DNA of 64,000 nucleotides from Variovorax sp. KBW07 (GTDB taxonomy: Bacteria; Pseudomonadota; Gammaproteobacteria; Burkholderiales; Burkholderiaceae_C), in the NCBI RefSeq assembly GCF_003852515.1, contig NZ_QAJK01000046.1:77534-141533 (forward strand). Direction: 5' to 3'. Below, piece after piece: positions 54,763 to 63,659 of this stretch. Below the pieces are notes generated by a model. It was not told the DNA's origin. It saw nothing but the letters and a program-made list of their open reading frames with translations, and made no database searches. How positions within the stretch are numbered: position 1 is the stretch's first letter; each line of letters opens with the position of its first letter. Made by a program: the position numbers and the translations under genes.

Positions 54763-55764
54763 TCAGTCGCGCGCCTTGGCGGCGCGTGCGGCGTTGCGCA
54801 GGTCGCGAATCTGGTCGTGGTTGCGTTGCGCGCCCTGGGCCTGCACCTGCAGGATCTGGCGCACGCCCACGGGCAGTTGCTGCTTCAGTGCCTTGCGGTA
54901 GCGGGCCACGGCCGCGTCTTCCCCGCGCTCGCATTCCTCGAGGATCGACAGCTCGCTGTTGGCACCCAGCGCGCCCTTCACGTGGACCCAGCCGCGGTGC
55001 ATGGCGCCGGTGGCGGTTCCGCCTTCCGCCGGCTTGCCGCCGTAGGTGATGACGAGTTCGACCAGCTGGCTCGCGGCCGCCTGGCATTGCGCCGCGCGCG
55101 ACGCGAAGACTTCCTTCAAACGGCTGGTTTCCACTTCTTCCGCGCAGACGCGAAAGCCGTATTCGCCGTCGCGGGTGTTCTCGAGCAGGTCGTTCAGCAC
55201 GTCGACCACATCGTCGTTCGACAAGGCATCGCCCTGGGGAATGGCCGTGTCTTCCTCGCGGAAATAGAGACGCTCGGCGCGCTCCCATGCGGCATGCGAG
55301 GCCGGACGCGCGCGTTCCCAGTCGAGCGACGAGGTGCCCCGGCGCGCTTCCCATTCGCGCGCCAGCGAAGGCTCCACGGCGGCGAATTCGTCCATGGCCG
55401 AACTGCGGCTCGACCAGCCGAGTTCGTAGGCGGGGCCGTAGTCGTCGTAGCTGCGGCCAGCTTCGTAGTAGGGCTCGCGCTCATAGGCGCCTTGCCAATA
55501 GGTGTGCTCGGCGGTCGGGTTGATGCGCTCGGCCACGGCCTTGCCGCCGAGTCCGCCGACGACGGCACCGAGCACGAGGCCGGCCGCCGCACCGACCGGG
55601 CCGCCGACAGCGCCCACCGCGGCGCCTGCTACAGCGCCGCCTGTGGCGCCGACGCCGGTGCCCACTGGGTGAGCGCCGGGCGCGCCGGTGATGGGATCGC
55701 GGTTGAGATCGTCGGATGCATGAATGGGGTTGATGGGGTTGTTGGGGTTCTGGTCTTTCGCCAT
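54763..55764 (-). CDS. Glycine-zipper plus DUF2383 (ferritin-like) domain protein
   Basis: 333 residues. The N-terminus (MAKDQNPNNPINPI) leads to a glycine-zipper segment (GGAVAGAAVGAVGGPVGAAA and GLVLGAVVGGLGG), which usually inserts in or spans a membrane. After a charged middle region with many aromatic residues (YDDYGPAYELGW) comes a C-terminal four-helix bundle typical of DUF2383: DDVVDVLNDLLENTRDGEYG, then a Glu/His-containing end (NSELSILEECERGEDAAVA). Its role is unknown, possibly in stress. It is convergent with the PLD gene. Confidence 0.75.
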   Translation of the reverse strand: MAKDQNPNNPINPIHASDDLNRDPITGAPGAHPVGTGVGATGGAVAGAAVGAVGGPVGAAAGLVLGAVVGGLGGKAVAERINPTAEHTYWQGAYEREPYYEAGRSYDDYGPAYELGWSSRSSAMDEFAAVEPSLAREWEARRGTSSLDWERARPASHAAWERAERLYFREEDTAIPQGDALSNDDVVDVLNDLLENTRDGEYGFRVCAEEVETSRLKEVFASRAAQCQAAASQLVELVITYGGKPAEGGTATGAMHRGWVHVKGALGANSELSILEECERGEDAAVARYRKALKQQLPVGVRQILQVQAQGAQRNHDQIRDLRNAARAAKARD

Positions 55765-55952
55765 GAGGGTTCCTTGAAGAAAAGGTTGAAGTGGAATGAA
55801 CAGACTTCATCCTCGCGGCCGTGGCGCAAGCGCCGCCGTGGGGCTTGGGCGCGGGCGCCTGTAGGCGCAGTCGGGCCTGTTGCACATGATTGCGGTGGGC
55901 TGCGGCCGCATCTCATACGATGCACATCAGTGACCGCCCTCTCCCACTCTTC

Positions 55953-57137
55953 ATGACGACCCTAGCCGCCGCTTCGCTCGCGCTGATCGACACCTGCTCC
56001 CAGGCTTCGCTCGCACTGCTGGAAAGCAACCTGACGCCGCACGGCATCCTGGCCGCGAGCCGCACCGAAGCGGCCGTGGCACGGCGCTACACGCGCATCT
56101 TCGGACGCGACGCCGCCATCTGCGTGATGGCCATGTGCGGCAGCGGCGTGCCCGCGCTGGAACAGGGCGCTGTCGCCAGCCTCGATGCGCTGGCGGCGCA
56201 GCAGGCGCCCAACGGACAGATTCCCAAGTACGTCGACCCCGAGGGACAGGACGCGGACTTCTGGTACCTGGGCTGCATCGACGCCACCCTGTGGTGGCTG
56301 ATTGCGGTGGACCACGTGCGCCGCCACGGCAACGTGGGGCCGGCGCACTGGGAAGACGGCGTGGCCCGCGCAACCAGCTGGCTGCTGGCGCAGGAGCACC
56401 AGCACTTCCGGCTGCTGCAGCAGAACGAGGCCAGCGACTGGGCCGACATCATGCCCCGCTCGGGGTACGTGCTGTACAGCAACGCGCTCTGGTACGACGT
56501 GAAGCGCCGCTATGCGCTGGACCACGCCGAAGAAACGCAGCACCACTTCAACCACATGTTCAATCCGTTCCAGCGCGACCTGCCGGAATACCACCGCGCG
56601 CGGCTGCTGCGGCACTACGCGCGGCGCGGCCGGCGGGACCCGGGGCTGTACCTGAGCTTCGTCAACCTGGCGGTGGTCGGCGACGAGGGCGATGTGTTCG
56701 GCAACGTGCTGGCCATACAGGCCGGCCTGGCCGACACCGAGATGGCGAGCCGCATCGTGCAGACCATCGGCGAGGCGCGTGCGTCCACGCCCTACCCGGT
56801 GCGCGTGGTGCTGCACCCGCTGTCGCGCCAGCACGAGCTGTGGCGGCCCTACATGGCGCGCCATCAGCAGAACAGCGTGCACCAGTATCACAACGGCGGC
56901 ATCTGGCCCTTTGTCGGCGGCTTCTGGGTGATGGCACTGGCCAGGCAGGGGCAGGACGCGCTGGCGTGGTCCGAGCTCGCGCGGCTGGCGCAGGTGAACG
57001 CGCTGGACGACTGGCGCTTCACCGAGTGGTTTCACGGCCGGACGCTGGCACCGATGGGAATGGCCGGGCAGAGCTGGAACGCCGCAACCTTCCTGCTGGC
57101 CAGGCGGGCGCTGCTGCGCGAAGGCGCGGTGTACTGA
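55953..57137 (+). CDS. Glycoside hydrolase of (alpha/alpha)6 barrel type, GH100-like
   Basis: 394 residues from ATG 55953. The fold is recognised by three motifs: RIFGRDAAICVMA, EASDWADIMPRSGYVLYSNA (the Asp of WAD is the likely acid), and the C-terminal FTEWFHGRTLAPMGMAGQSW with the Glu. These fit neutral/alkaline invertase-like GH100 or amylo-alpha-1,6-glucosidase-like enzymes. The substrate cannot be decided from sequence. Other starts (ATG 55920, TTG 55890) are possible and no Shine-Dalgarno helps. Its location near the glycogen/trehalose operon suggests a role in sugar storage or osmolyte metabolism (inference). Confidence 0.7.
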   Translation: MTTLAAASLALIDTCSQASLALLESNLTPHGILAASRTEAAVARRYTRIFGRDAAICVMAMCGSGVPALEQGAVASLDALAAQQAPNGQIPKYVDPEGQDADFWYLGCIDATLWWLIAVDHVRRHGNVGPAHWEDGVARATSWLLAQEHQHFRLLQQNEASDWADIMPRSGYVLYSNALWYDVKRRYALDHAEETQHHFNHMFNPFQRDLPEYHRARLLRHYARRGRRDPGLYLSFVNLAVVGDEGDVFGNVLAIQAGLADTEMASRIVQTIGEARASTPYPVRVVLHPLSRQHELWRPYMARHQQNSVHQYHNGGIWPFVGGFWVMALARQGQDALAWSELARLAQVNALDDWRFTEWFHGRTLAPMGMAGQSWNAATFLLARRALLREGAVY

Positions 57138-57206
57138 ATGAGCGTGAATTGATGTCCCGGCGTGTCACGGCGCGCCAGCCGATTCGGTACTTCCCCCGCG
57201 TGCTCC

Positions 57207-57884
57207 TCAGGTCGACGGGGCGACCCGGTTACGCGCGAGTTCCAGCAACGCGCACACCTCTTCGTCGCTGGTCTGCGAATAGTCTTCGTACCACTGGCTG
57301 ACGGCACGAAAGCTCGACGGCGTTTTTACGCACACCACCTCGTCGGCCATGCCGCGCAAGGCCTCGCAAGGCGCTTGCGCGCCCACAGGCACCGCGACGA
57401 CGATTCGGGTCGCCCCCTGGGCACGCAGCGCCTTCACGGCGGCCCGCATGGTCGAGCCCGTGGCCAGCCCGTCGTCGGCGACGATCACGGTGCGGCCGCA
57501 CAAGGCCGGCAACGGGTGGCCACCGCCGCTGACGCCCACGCCGTACAGCCTTTCGCGCCTTTCCAGCTCCTGTTGCCCGGCATGCGTCGCGCGCTCGATG
57601 GCGGCATCGGACACGCCGAGCCGTTGCACGACTTCATCGTCGAGCACGCGAACGCCTCGGGCCAGTGCGCCCATGGCGTATTCCTCGTGTCCGGGAGCGC
57701 CGAGTTTTCGCACCACGAGAACGTCCAGCGGCACATGCAGCAGCAGCGCCACTTCATAGCCCACCGGCACGCCGCCACGCGGCAATGCAAGGACGGTGAC
57801 CAGGCGCTGGCCGGCATACGCGGTCAGCAACCTGGCGAGTTCGCGGCCGGCGGCCCTGCGATCGTGGAACACATCGGAAGTCAT
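57207..57884 (-). CDS. Phosphoribosyltransferase family protein
   Basis: 225 residues. Type I PRTase fold: the PRPP-binding motif is TVIVADDGLATGSTM, with strand and substrate loop LALPRGGVPVGYEVAL and VRKLGAPGHEEYAMGAL upstream. Such proteins lack a clear substrate signature (not purine or pyrimidine salvage) and are frequently found in stress-related gene sets in proteobacteria. The C-terminal part (SQWYEDYSQTSDEEVCALLE) is conserved in this subgroup. It is convergent with the GH100-like gene, 69 bp away. Confidence 0.88.
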   Translation of the reverse strand: MTSDVFHDRRAAGRELARLLTAYAGQRLVTVLALPRGGVPVGYEVALLLHVPLDVLVVRKLGAPGHEEYAMGALARGVRVLDDEVVQRLGVSDAAIERATHAGQQELERRERLYGVGVSGGGHPLPALCGRTVIVADDGLATGSTMRAAVKALRAQGATRIVVAVPVGAQAPCEALRGMADEVVCVKTPSSFRAVSQWYEDYSQTSDEEVCALLELARNRVAPST

Positions 57885-58193
57885 CTTTCAATTCCCCGGG
57901 GCACAAGGAACAAGAGCGTGGTTCTCCCCTTTCCAGATTAGCCCCGCCCGGGCTGCTTGCTGTAGGGCGATGTCCATTGCGGTGTAGGCGTTACAGGTTG
58001 AAGAGGAAACGGCCACACGACGGTTCGCTCTTGCGAAGCGAATTTCGCCTACCCGGCCCACCGGAACGGCGCCGCATCATCCGTTCCGGTCCGGCGAATC
58101 CTCGATTCCCGAATCCCCATGCGCGCGCCCCGCTGCAGGCGCGCGCCGCCCAGGCGACTTCACTGCAGCGACAAGGAAAAGGAGCCCCAAGAC
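57885..58193. other. Divergent intergenic region
   Basis: 309 bp between the phosphoribosyltransferase and the DUF899 gene, expected to hold both promoters. It contains a small inverted repeat AGCCC/GGGCT near 57944-57958 and TTCGCT/AGCGAA near 58023-58041. I see no gene and no confident promoter box. A Shine-Dalgarno AAAGGAG precedes the DUF899 ATG. Confidence 0.4.
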
Positions 58194-58895
58194 ATGAACG
58201 ATCAACTTGTGCCCGCCTCCACGCTGGCAAGCAAGGCGAAGACGCCATTCCCCGGCGCATCGGCCGACTACGAAACCGCGCGAAAGGCTCTGCTGGCCGA
58301 AGAAATAGAGTTTCGACGCCACATGACCCGGCTGGCCAAGCAGCGCCGCGCGCTACCACCCGGCCCGGTGATCCGCAAGAACTACCGCTTCAAGGACGAG
58401 CAGGCTTTCGAAGTCGGTCTGCGCGATCTCTTCGGCGACAAGGACACGCTGGTCACCTACTTCTGGATGTACGGGCCGCAGCGCGAGAGGCCGTGCCCCA
58501 TGTGCACCAACTGGCTCGGCGCGGTCAACGGCAATGCCGCGGACATCAAGCAGCGCGTGTCGCTCAAGATCCTCGGGCGCTCGCCGGTCGAGCGGCAGTA
58601 CGCCTTCGCGCAGGAGCGTGGATGGCGCGACCTGAACTTCGTGCAGACCGTCGGCGACGACTATGCGAACGACCTGGGCGTGCTGATGCCCGACGGGAGT
58701 GAGTTCCCGGCGCTGGTCGTGTTCAAGCGCGATGGCGATGAGGTCCGCCTGTTCTGGACCAGCGCGATGACCCGCGAGATGGCCGACCCCGGCCAGGACC
58801 CGCGAGACGCGCCCGACATCGCATCGCTGTGGTCCGTGCTCGACCTGACGCCGGACGGACGCGGAACCGATTGGTATCCGAAGCTGAAGTACTGA
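58194..58895 (+). CDS. DUF899 family thioredoxin-like protein
   Basis: 233 residues. The N-terminal part LAEEIEFRRHMTRLAKQRRA and KNYRFKDEQAFEVGLRDLF is typical of the family. The middle holds RPCPMCTNWLGAVNG with a CxxC in a thioredoxin-like fold, and the C-terminal GRGTDWYPKLKY is the family end. The function is not known; a redox role is inferred from CxxC. AAGGAAAAGGAG precedes ATG 58194. It is convergent with the penicillin acylase gene. Confidence 0.88.
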   Translation: MNDQLVPASTLASKAKTPFPGASADYETARKALLAEEIEFRRHMTRLAKQRRALPPGPVIRKNYRFKDEQAFEVGLRDLFGDKDTLVTYFWMYGPQRERPCPMCTNWLGAVNGNAADIKQRVSLKILGRSPVERQYAFAQERGWRDLNFVQTVGDDYANDLGVLMPDGSEFPALVVFKRDGDEVRLFWTSAMTREMADPGQDPRDAPDIASLWSVLDLTPDGRGTDWYPKLKY

Positions 58896-58952
58896 CGAGG
58901 TACTCCGGCGCCCGGGCACTCCGCCACTCTGTCACCTGGGCGCGCTGCCCTG

Positions 58953-61508
58953 CTACTCCCGGACAGTCACGCTCCGGTAGGCCGCGTCCCCAGTGATCTC
59001 ACCTTCGGAGAACGGCAACCGCTGCCATTGCTTGTTGCCATAGGCCTGCGTGTAGTCGCCGAAGTGCGGCGAAGCCGGGTCTTCGGACATCGAGTACGAG
59101 ACAAGGGTGTGCGCCTCTACCCCGCCCTGCGGAAAATGGACGATCTGCAGGTAGCTGTTGCCGTTGGCATTGGCGTCGATGTCCATGTTGTAGCCGCCCC
59201 GGTCGAGCCGGTTGTTGGGGCAGATGTGGGTGAAGTAGCCGTCCACGCAGCCGCCGTACAGCGGGATCTTCACGCCGCCGCGCACGGAGAACAGGTAGTC
59301 GCCGCGCGCTGCGTCCAGCGGATAGGGACTGGCCTTGACGCGCAGTACGGCCGCGCCAAAGGCTTGCTGAAGATCGGCGGCGGCCGAGGGCTTGACGCCG
59401 CGCGGCGTGTGCAGCGGATCGCTGGCGCTGAACGGCACTGCGTAGAGGGCACTGGGGTCCATCTGCAACGCCCGGCTCCAGAACTCGTCCCAGATGTGGG
59501 CGCCGCGTGCGCCGGTGTTGGCGGTGTTGCCCCATTGCCTGAGCACGTCGCACGCCTGCGCGGTATCGACGTCGCGCGGAGAAGGAAAGTTGGCCCCTTC
59601 CTGCGGATCGCCGATGACCGAGATGGTCGGCACGGCGCAAACGAGGTCCAGCATCTGGGTCTTGAAGACTTCGGCGCTGTAGGCGCGGCTGTTGAGCACC
59701 ATCTGCTTGACCGTGTCGACCGTGGCCTTGTCGCCCGCATAACCGTCCGTGCCTTCGAGCCGGTCCTGCACGAGCCTGATGCCGAGCTGCGTGCGAAAGC
59801 TGACTGGGGCGGTGCCGGCCGGCCCCATGATCGACGGATAGCCGGTGAGCGGCGCCTTCGGGTTGGCGAGCCAGTAGCTGTCGTTCATGTTGGCCACATA
59901 GTCGTCACGCCACAGGCTGGGCATGCGCGACGGACCGATGGCGCCGGGCTGCACCGAGTCGGCGTCGTTTTTCCAGTCGCAGGCGCTGCGCGAGCCGTCG
60001 AGCACGATGGGCGCATCGGCTCCGCCGCCGAACAGCGCCGCAAGGGCGCGCCCTTCGTCGGTGCCGCACTGGACCATCTGCGCGTCCGACACGTTGGGCA
60101 CCGCGCCCATGTCGGCGTACCAGGCCTTGCTGCTGCCCCTGCCGACAGCGACCGTGTTGACCCAGGGAACGGCGGCTTCCTCGCGCTGCACGGCCACCAG
60201 CTCGTCGAGCGACCTGGCCTGGTTCCAGCGCAGCCAGTTGCGCCACACGCGGTAGTTCTGGCTGTTGATGTCGCGCACCGCGAAGGCGATGGACTGGCTC
60301 CAGGCCAGCGAAGGATCGAGGTCCGACAGGTTGACGAGCGGGCCGTATTCCGATCTGTACAAGGTGCGCGTGACCTGCGCCAGCTCGCCCGATGGCTGCT
60401 TGACGATCACCGTGATGGCCACGGCCTGCATCTTCACGTTCTGGCCGTCGCGCACGTAGCTGGTCGCGTCGCCCGGGGCGAGTTGCAACTGGTAGAGGCT
60501 GTAGCGCTTCGCGGCCGATACCGTGTGGCTCCACGCCACGTTGTCGTTGAAGCCGAGCAGCATCACGGGCACGCCCGGAAAGCTCGCGCCGCTGACATTC
60601 AGCTGGCCCGGAACCGTGAGATGGGCCTGGTAGAGGCGATCGGGCCCGTGCCAGTACCAGTGCGGATTGCCGAACAGCAAGGGGCTCGCGTCGCCCGTCG
60701 CGCTGGTGCCGAACCCGAACATGTTGCTGCCGATGCCTTTCTGGCCGCCAACATGAATCGCGGGCAAGACCTTGCGCCCTGCGACAGGCGATGCGGTCTT
60801 CAGGCTGCTGGTGCTGCCCGATGCAGTCTTGGCGGCCTGGACCACCTGGGCCGACGGTGGGGCTGCTGCCGCGATGGCGGATACGAAGTTGCTGTAGCCG
60901 CCCGCCAGGCCCACGTGGTACATGCGCCGGTAGATGTCGTCGGGCGTGATGGGCAGGAGCCAGGCCTCTTTGCCGCAGGCTGCGTTTTGCGCGCTGCCCG
61001 CCCTGACCTCCCGAACGTAGCGGTTGTAGCCCGCGGCAAACCCCTCGACCAGCTTGCGCAACGTGTCGGGCTGGGCGGCACGCATTGCGTCGAGCGTGTC
61101 GGCGCTGATCACGTGCTTGTGGAAGAAGTCCGACTCGAGGTTGCCGGGCCGGCCGATGGTGCCGCTGTAGACGCCCTGCGCGTCCCCGCCGAAGTAGCGC
61201 GAACGCTCTCCGCGGTAGGTCAAAAAGGAGTCGGCCATCGTGCAGAGGCTGTCCTGGGCCTGCGCGTAGCCGTAGCCATAGCCGGCGCCCGCGAAGTCGT
61301 CGGCCTTGATATGCGGCACGCCGAAGGCCGTGCGACGGATCTCGGCCTTGTAGCTGTCCTGCGCCGGAGGAACTGCGGGAGTGCCGCCGAAGAACGGCAG
61401 GAAGCCGGAGCCTCCGCCGCCGCCTCCACCGCATCCCGACAGTGAAATCAGGGTAAAGAGGGTGAACAGGCAAAGCGCTGCCGCGCGCCCCCAACGAGTG
61501 CGTCTCAT
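58953..61508 (-). CDS. Penicillin-acylase-family lipoprotein (Ntn-hydrolase)
   Basis: 851 residues. The lipoprotein signal has lipobox ISLSGC (Cys26) and a Gly-rich tether (GGGGGGSGFLPFFGG). The family's autocatalytic Ntn nucleophile Ser261 is in HVGGQKGIGSNMFGFG, preceded by an alpha-chain (RRTAFGVPHIKADDFAGAG) and followed by a large beta-chain (NPHWYWHGPDRLYQAHL, GFNDNVAWSHTV). Processing at Gly-Ser would create the heterodimer. Known members cleave penicillin G, acyl-homoserine lactones or aculeacin. The lipid anchor suggests the periplasmic side. The substrate is unknown. Confidence 0.88.
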   Translation of the reverse strand: MRRTRWGRAAALCLFTLFTLISLSGCGGGGGGGSGFLPFFGGTPAVPPAQDSYKAEIRRTAFGVPHIKADDFAGAGYGYGYAQAQDSLCTMADSFLTYRGERSRYFGGDAQGVYSGTIGRPGNLESDFFHKHVISADTLDAMRAAQPDTLRKLVEGFAAGYNRYVREVRAGSAQNAACGKEAWLLPITPDDIYRRMYHVGLAGGYSNFVSAIAAAAPPSAQVVQAAKTASGSTSSLKTASPVAGRKVLPAIHVGGQKGIGSNMFGFGTSATGDASPLLFGNPHWYWHGPDRLYQAHLTVPGQLNVSGASFPGVPVMLLGFNDNVAWSHTVSAAKRYSLYQLQLAPGDATSYVRDGQNVKMQAVAITVIVKQPSGELAQVTRTLYRSEYGPLVNLSDLDPSLAWSQSIAFAVRDINSQNYRVWRNWLRWNQARSLDELVAVQREEAAVPWVNTVAVGRGSSKAWYADMGAVPNVSDAQMVQCGTDEGRALAALFGGGADAPIVLDGSRSACDWKNDADSVQPGAIGPSRMPSLWRDDYVANMNDSYWLANPKAPLTGYPSIMGPAGTAPVSFRTQLGIRLVQDRLEGTDGYAGDKATVDTVKQMVLNSRAYSAEVFKTQMLDLVCAVPTISVIGDPQEGANFPSPRDVDTAQACDVLRQWGNTANTGARGAHIWDEFWSRALQMDPSALYAVPFSASDPLHTPRGVKPSAAADLQQAFGAAVLRVKASPYPLDAARGDYLFSVRGGVKIPLYGGCVDGYFTHICPNNRLDRGGYNMDIDANANGNSYLQIVHFPQGGVEAHTLVSYSMSEDPASPHFGDYTQAYGNKQWQRLPFSEGEITGDAAYRSVTVRE

Positions 61509-61549
61509 GTTGTTGTCTCCATTCGGATGTTCTTAGAGGCTTGCACGCA

Positions 61550-61574
61550 GGAATTTACTTTTCAGTAGATTTCC
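61550..61574. promoter_or_regulatory. Imperfect inverted repeat upstream of the acylase gene
   Basis: GGAATTTACT (61550-61559), spacer TTTC, AGTAGATTTCC (61564-61574). The arms match with a single unpaired base. It lies about 42 bp upstream of the acylase ATG, in AT-richer DNA, where an operator would be expected. No regulator gene is adjacent. Confidence 0.35.
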
Positions 61575-61719
61575 TACTCACCGGTAATGTCTGCGTTCGT
61601 CTGGTGGCGTGGGATAGGGATTTACCCCGCTCGCGGCTTGCCCCGGGTTCGGGGCGATGGGTGTGCGGATGGGGGCGGTTTTCGGCCTGGAGGGAGCCAC
61701 TCGTGGAGTGAAAGGCCTG

Positions 61720-61747
61720 TGGAATGGAGCGCGGGATTCGAACCCGC
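61720..61747 (-). pseudogene. tRNA T-arm plus 3'-end-like fragment
   Basis: Read on the minus strand: T-arm GCGGGTTCGAATCCCGC, acceptor 3' strand GCTCCAT, discriminator T and encoded CCA. No D-arm, anticodon arm or 5' acceptor half is found upstream of it on that strand. It looks like the 3' end of a tRNA gene, the kind of sequence left by an integrative element at an attachment site. It is about 160 bp from the intact tRNA-Lys but is not a copy of it. Confidence 0.45.
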
Positions 61748-61863
61748 TGGGACGAATTCGGCAGTGGTGAAGCCCGATGGGCAGCCCGAAGCCGGCTGCA
61801 TTCGACGGGGATGCGATGTGATCGATCCCCCGCGCGGCGCGCTGTATCGCGATGGCGTCGCGC

Positions 61864-61900
61864 AAAGAAAAAGGGCTAGCAGGCACTTGCCGGCTAACCC
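61864..61900 (-). terminator. Rho-independent terminator of tRNA-Lys
   Basis: On the minus strand, stem GGGTTAGC and GCTAGCCC with loop CGGCAAGTGCCT, which can itself pair inside (GGCA/TGCC), followed by TTTTTCTTT. It begins about 11 nt after the CCA end of the tRNA. Confidence 0.85.
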
Positions 61901-61910
61901 TCTATTTTGT

Positions 61911-61986
61911 TGGTAGGACGTACTGGATTCGAACCAGTGACCAACGGATTAAAAGTCCGCTGCTCTACCAACTGAGCTAACGTCCC
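61911..61986 (-). tRNA. tRNA-Lys (anticodon TTT)
   Basis: 76 nt including encoded CCA. It begins GGGACGTTAGCTCAGTTGG on the minus strand. The acceptor GGGACGT pairs with ACGTCCT. The anticodon loop is ACTTTTAAT with anticodon TTT, and the T-arm is CTGGTTCGAATCCAG. All four arms are intact, with terminator downstream. It follows tcdA on the same strand by 49 bp. Confidence 0.98.
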
Positions 61987-62035
61987 GGAACCATTTTTTG
62001 CTTCTTGCCGATGTTGAATCCGGCAAAGCCTAAGA

Positions 62036-62890
62036 TTATAGCGTGGCGTTGGCCGCAATTTTGTCGAGAACCCAACCTGCCGCACATTGACCGAAAGTGG
62101 CGGTCACGCTGACCACCGAGCCATAGCCGTGGCAGTTGAGCGAACCGTCGCCTTCGATCGCGCACGACGCGTCCGGCGGCGCCACGCTTTCGCTGCTGAA
62201 GACGCAGGTCACGCCGATCTTCTTGCCTTCGCGCGGCGCGCCATGCTCCTTGCGCAGGCGCTGGCGCAGCTGGGCGAGCAGCGGGTCGTGCGTGACGAGC
62301 GACAGGTCGTCGATGTCGACCTTGTGCGCCTGCCGCTTGCCACCGGCCGCGCCGACGGTAATGAACGCCGCGCGCGACGCACGCGCCCATGCGGCCATCG
62401 CGAGCTTGGCCTTCACCTGGTCGCAGGCGTCGATGACGGCGGTTGCCGGGCCGTTGGCCGCCTGCGCCGCGTCGAGCAGCGTGGTCCAGTTGCCGGGCTC
62501 GACGAATTCGTCGATGGCCAGCACCTTGCACTCGGGGTTGATCTGCGCAATGCGCTCGCGCATGGCTTCGACCTTGGCCTGCCCCACGGTCGAATCGAGC
62601 GCGTGGATCTGCCGGTTGATGTTCGACTCAGACACGTGGTCGAGGTCGACCAGCGTCAGCCGCCCCACTCCGCTGCGTGCCAACGCTTCGACGGCCCAGG
62701 AGCCGACGCCACCGATGCCGACGACCAGCACGTGGGCGTTGCGGATGCCCGCGGCACCGGCCACGCCGTAGAGCCGCTCGAGGCCGCCGAAGCGGCGCGC
62801 AAAGTCAGGCGCCGCGGTGTCGTCGTCGGTCATGACGGCATTCGCGGCGGCTGGTGTTGCGAGAGCGGCAGGGTCGATGGCGCTGTTCAA
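62036..62890 (-). CDS. tcdA: tRNA threonylcarbamoyladenosine dehydratase
   Basis: 284 residues. E1/ThiF-like enzyme that uses ATP to cyclise t6A37 of tRNA to ct6A. The nucleotide-binding VLVVGIGGVGSWAVEALARS lies at about residues 54-73, RFGGLERLYG precedes it, and DHVSESNINRQIHAL is the conserved adenylation segment. The C-terminal GSVVSVTATFGQCAAGWVLD is the hydrophobic end of the TcdA/CsdL group. The first ATG is 62890, and a second in-frame ATG at 62833 (MTDDDTAAPDFARRF) could be the start, closer to the conserved region. A tRNA-modifying gene next to tRNA-Lys is fitting but may be coincidence. Confidence 0.93.
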   Translation of the reverse strand: MNSAIDPAALATPAAANAVMTDDDTAAPDFARRFGGLERLYGVAGAAGIRNAHVLVVGIGGVGSWAVEALARSGVGRLTLVDLDHVSESNINRQIHALDSTVGQAKVEAMRERIAQINPECKVLAIDEFVEPGNWTTLLDAAQAANGPATAVIDACDQVKAKLAMAAWARASRAAFITVGAAGGKRQAHKVDIDDLSLVTHDPLLAQLRQRLRKEHGAPREGKKIGVTCVFSSESVAPPDASCAIEGDGSLNCHGYGSVVSVTATFGQCAAGWVLDKIAANATL

Positions 62891-62909
62891 GCGGAAAGCT
62901 CCGCCGGCA

Positions 62910-63659
62910 TCAGCGCAGGCGCGAGAGACGCTCGCGGCCGGCCTGTGCGGCTTCGGACTGCGGGTAGGCCTTGGCCAGGTCTTCCAACGTGCGGCGTGCG
63001 GCGCGCGTGTCCTTCAGTTCGATCTGGCAGTTCGCGATCGACAGCACGGCCTCCGGGGCCTTGGCATGGTCGGGCGCGAGCGAGAGCATCGAGCGGAAGT
63101 TGGCAATGGCCTCGTTGTAGTTGCGCGTGGCGTACTGCGCATTGCCGAGCCAGAACAGCGCGGAGGCGTTGTAGCCGCTTTGCGGGTAGCGCTTGACGAA
63201 CTCGGCAAAGGCGGTTTGCGACTGCGCGAACTGGCCGGCGCGGAAGATTCCGAGCGCAGCGTCGAAGTCGGCCTTTTCCTTGGGATCGGCGTTGAACTCG
63301 CGGCCGTCGACCGAGACCTTCGAGGGCTCGGTCTGCTTGAGCTTGTCGTCGATGGTGGTCTGGCGCGACTGCATTTCGCTCAGCGTGCGCGTGAGCTGCT
63401 CGTTCTGTCCGGTCATGCGCGCCAGGTCGCCCCGCATCTGCTCGATCTGGTTCTGCAGATCGAGCAGGCTGCGACGCAGCTGGCCGTTTTCGTCGGTCAG
63501 CCGCTGGTCGGTCTGCTGGCGCATGGCCTCGACGCGCTGCCGCAGGTCGAGGATGGCGCGGCGCGCCTCGTCATCCTCGAACAATGCGGCTTGCGACCCG
63601 ACCGAGGCGCAAAGCAAGGCGGCAGCCAGCGCCGCGCCTCGCAACACAGCGCGTTGCAT
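62910..63659 (-). CDS. cpoB: Cell division coordinator CpoB (YbgF)
   Basis: 249 residues. Periplasmic Tol-Pal-associated protein that coordinates outer-membrane constriction with peptidoglycan synthesis. Signal peptide (MQRAVLRGAALAAALLCASV, cleavage near GSQA), a coiled coil at about 30-110 (RRAILDLRQRVEAMRQQTDQ and similar), then TPR-like repeats (FDAALGIFRAGQFAQSQTAF, SALFWLGNAQYATRNYNEAI). The start ATG 63659 overlaps the pal stop codon (TGATG), so the two are translationally coupled. The longer form from 63701 is rejected. Confidence 0.93.
   Translation of the reverse strand: MQRAVLRGAALAAALLCASVGSQAALFEDDEARRAILDLRQRVEAMRQQTDQRLTDENGQLRRSLLDLQNQIEQMRGDLARMTGQNEQLTRTLSEMQSRQTTIDDKLKQTEPSKVSVDGREFNADPKEKADFDAALGIFRAGQFAQSQTAFAEFVKRYPQSGYNASALFWLGNAQYATRNYNEAIANFRSMLSLAPDHAKAPEAVLSIANCQIELKDTRAARRTLEDLAKAYPQSEAAQAGRERLSRLR

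Noticed and set aside
61587-61916. Small plus-strand frame next to tRNA-Lys
   Set aside because: It overlaps the tRNA, its terminator and the tRNA-like fragment, so it is not a plausible protein gene.
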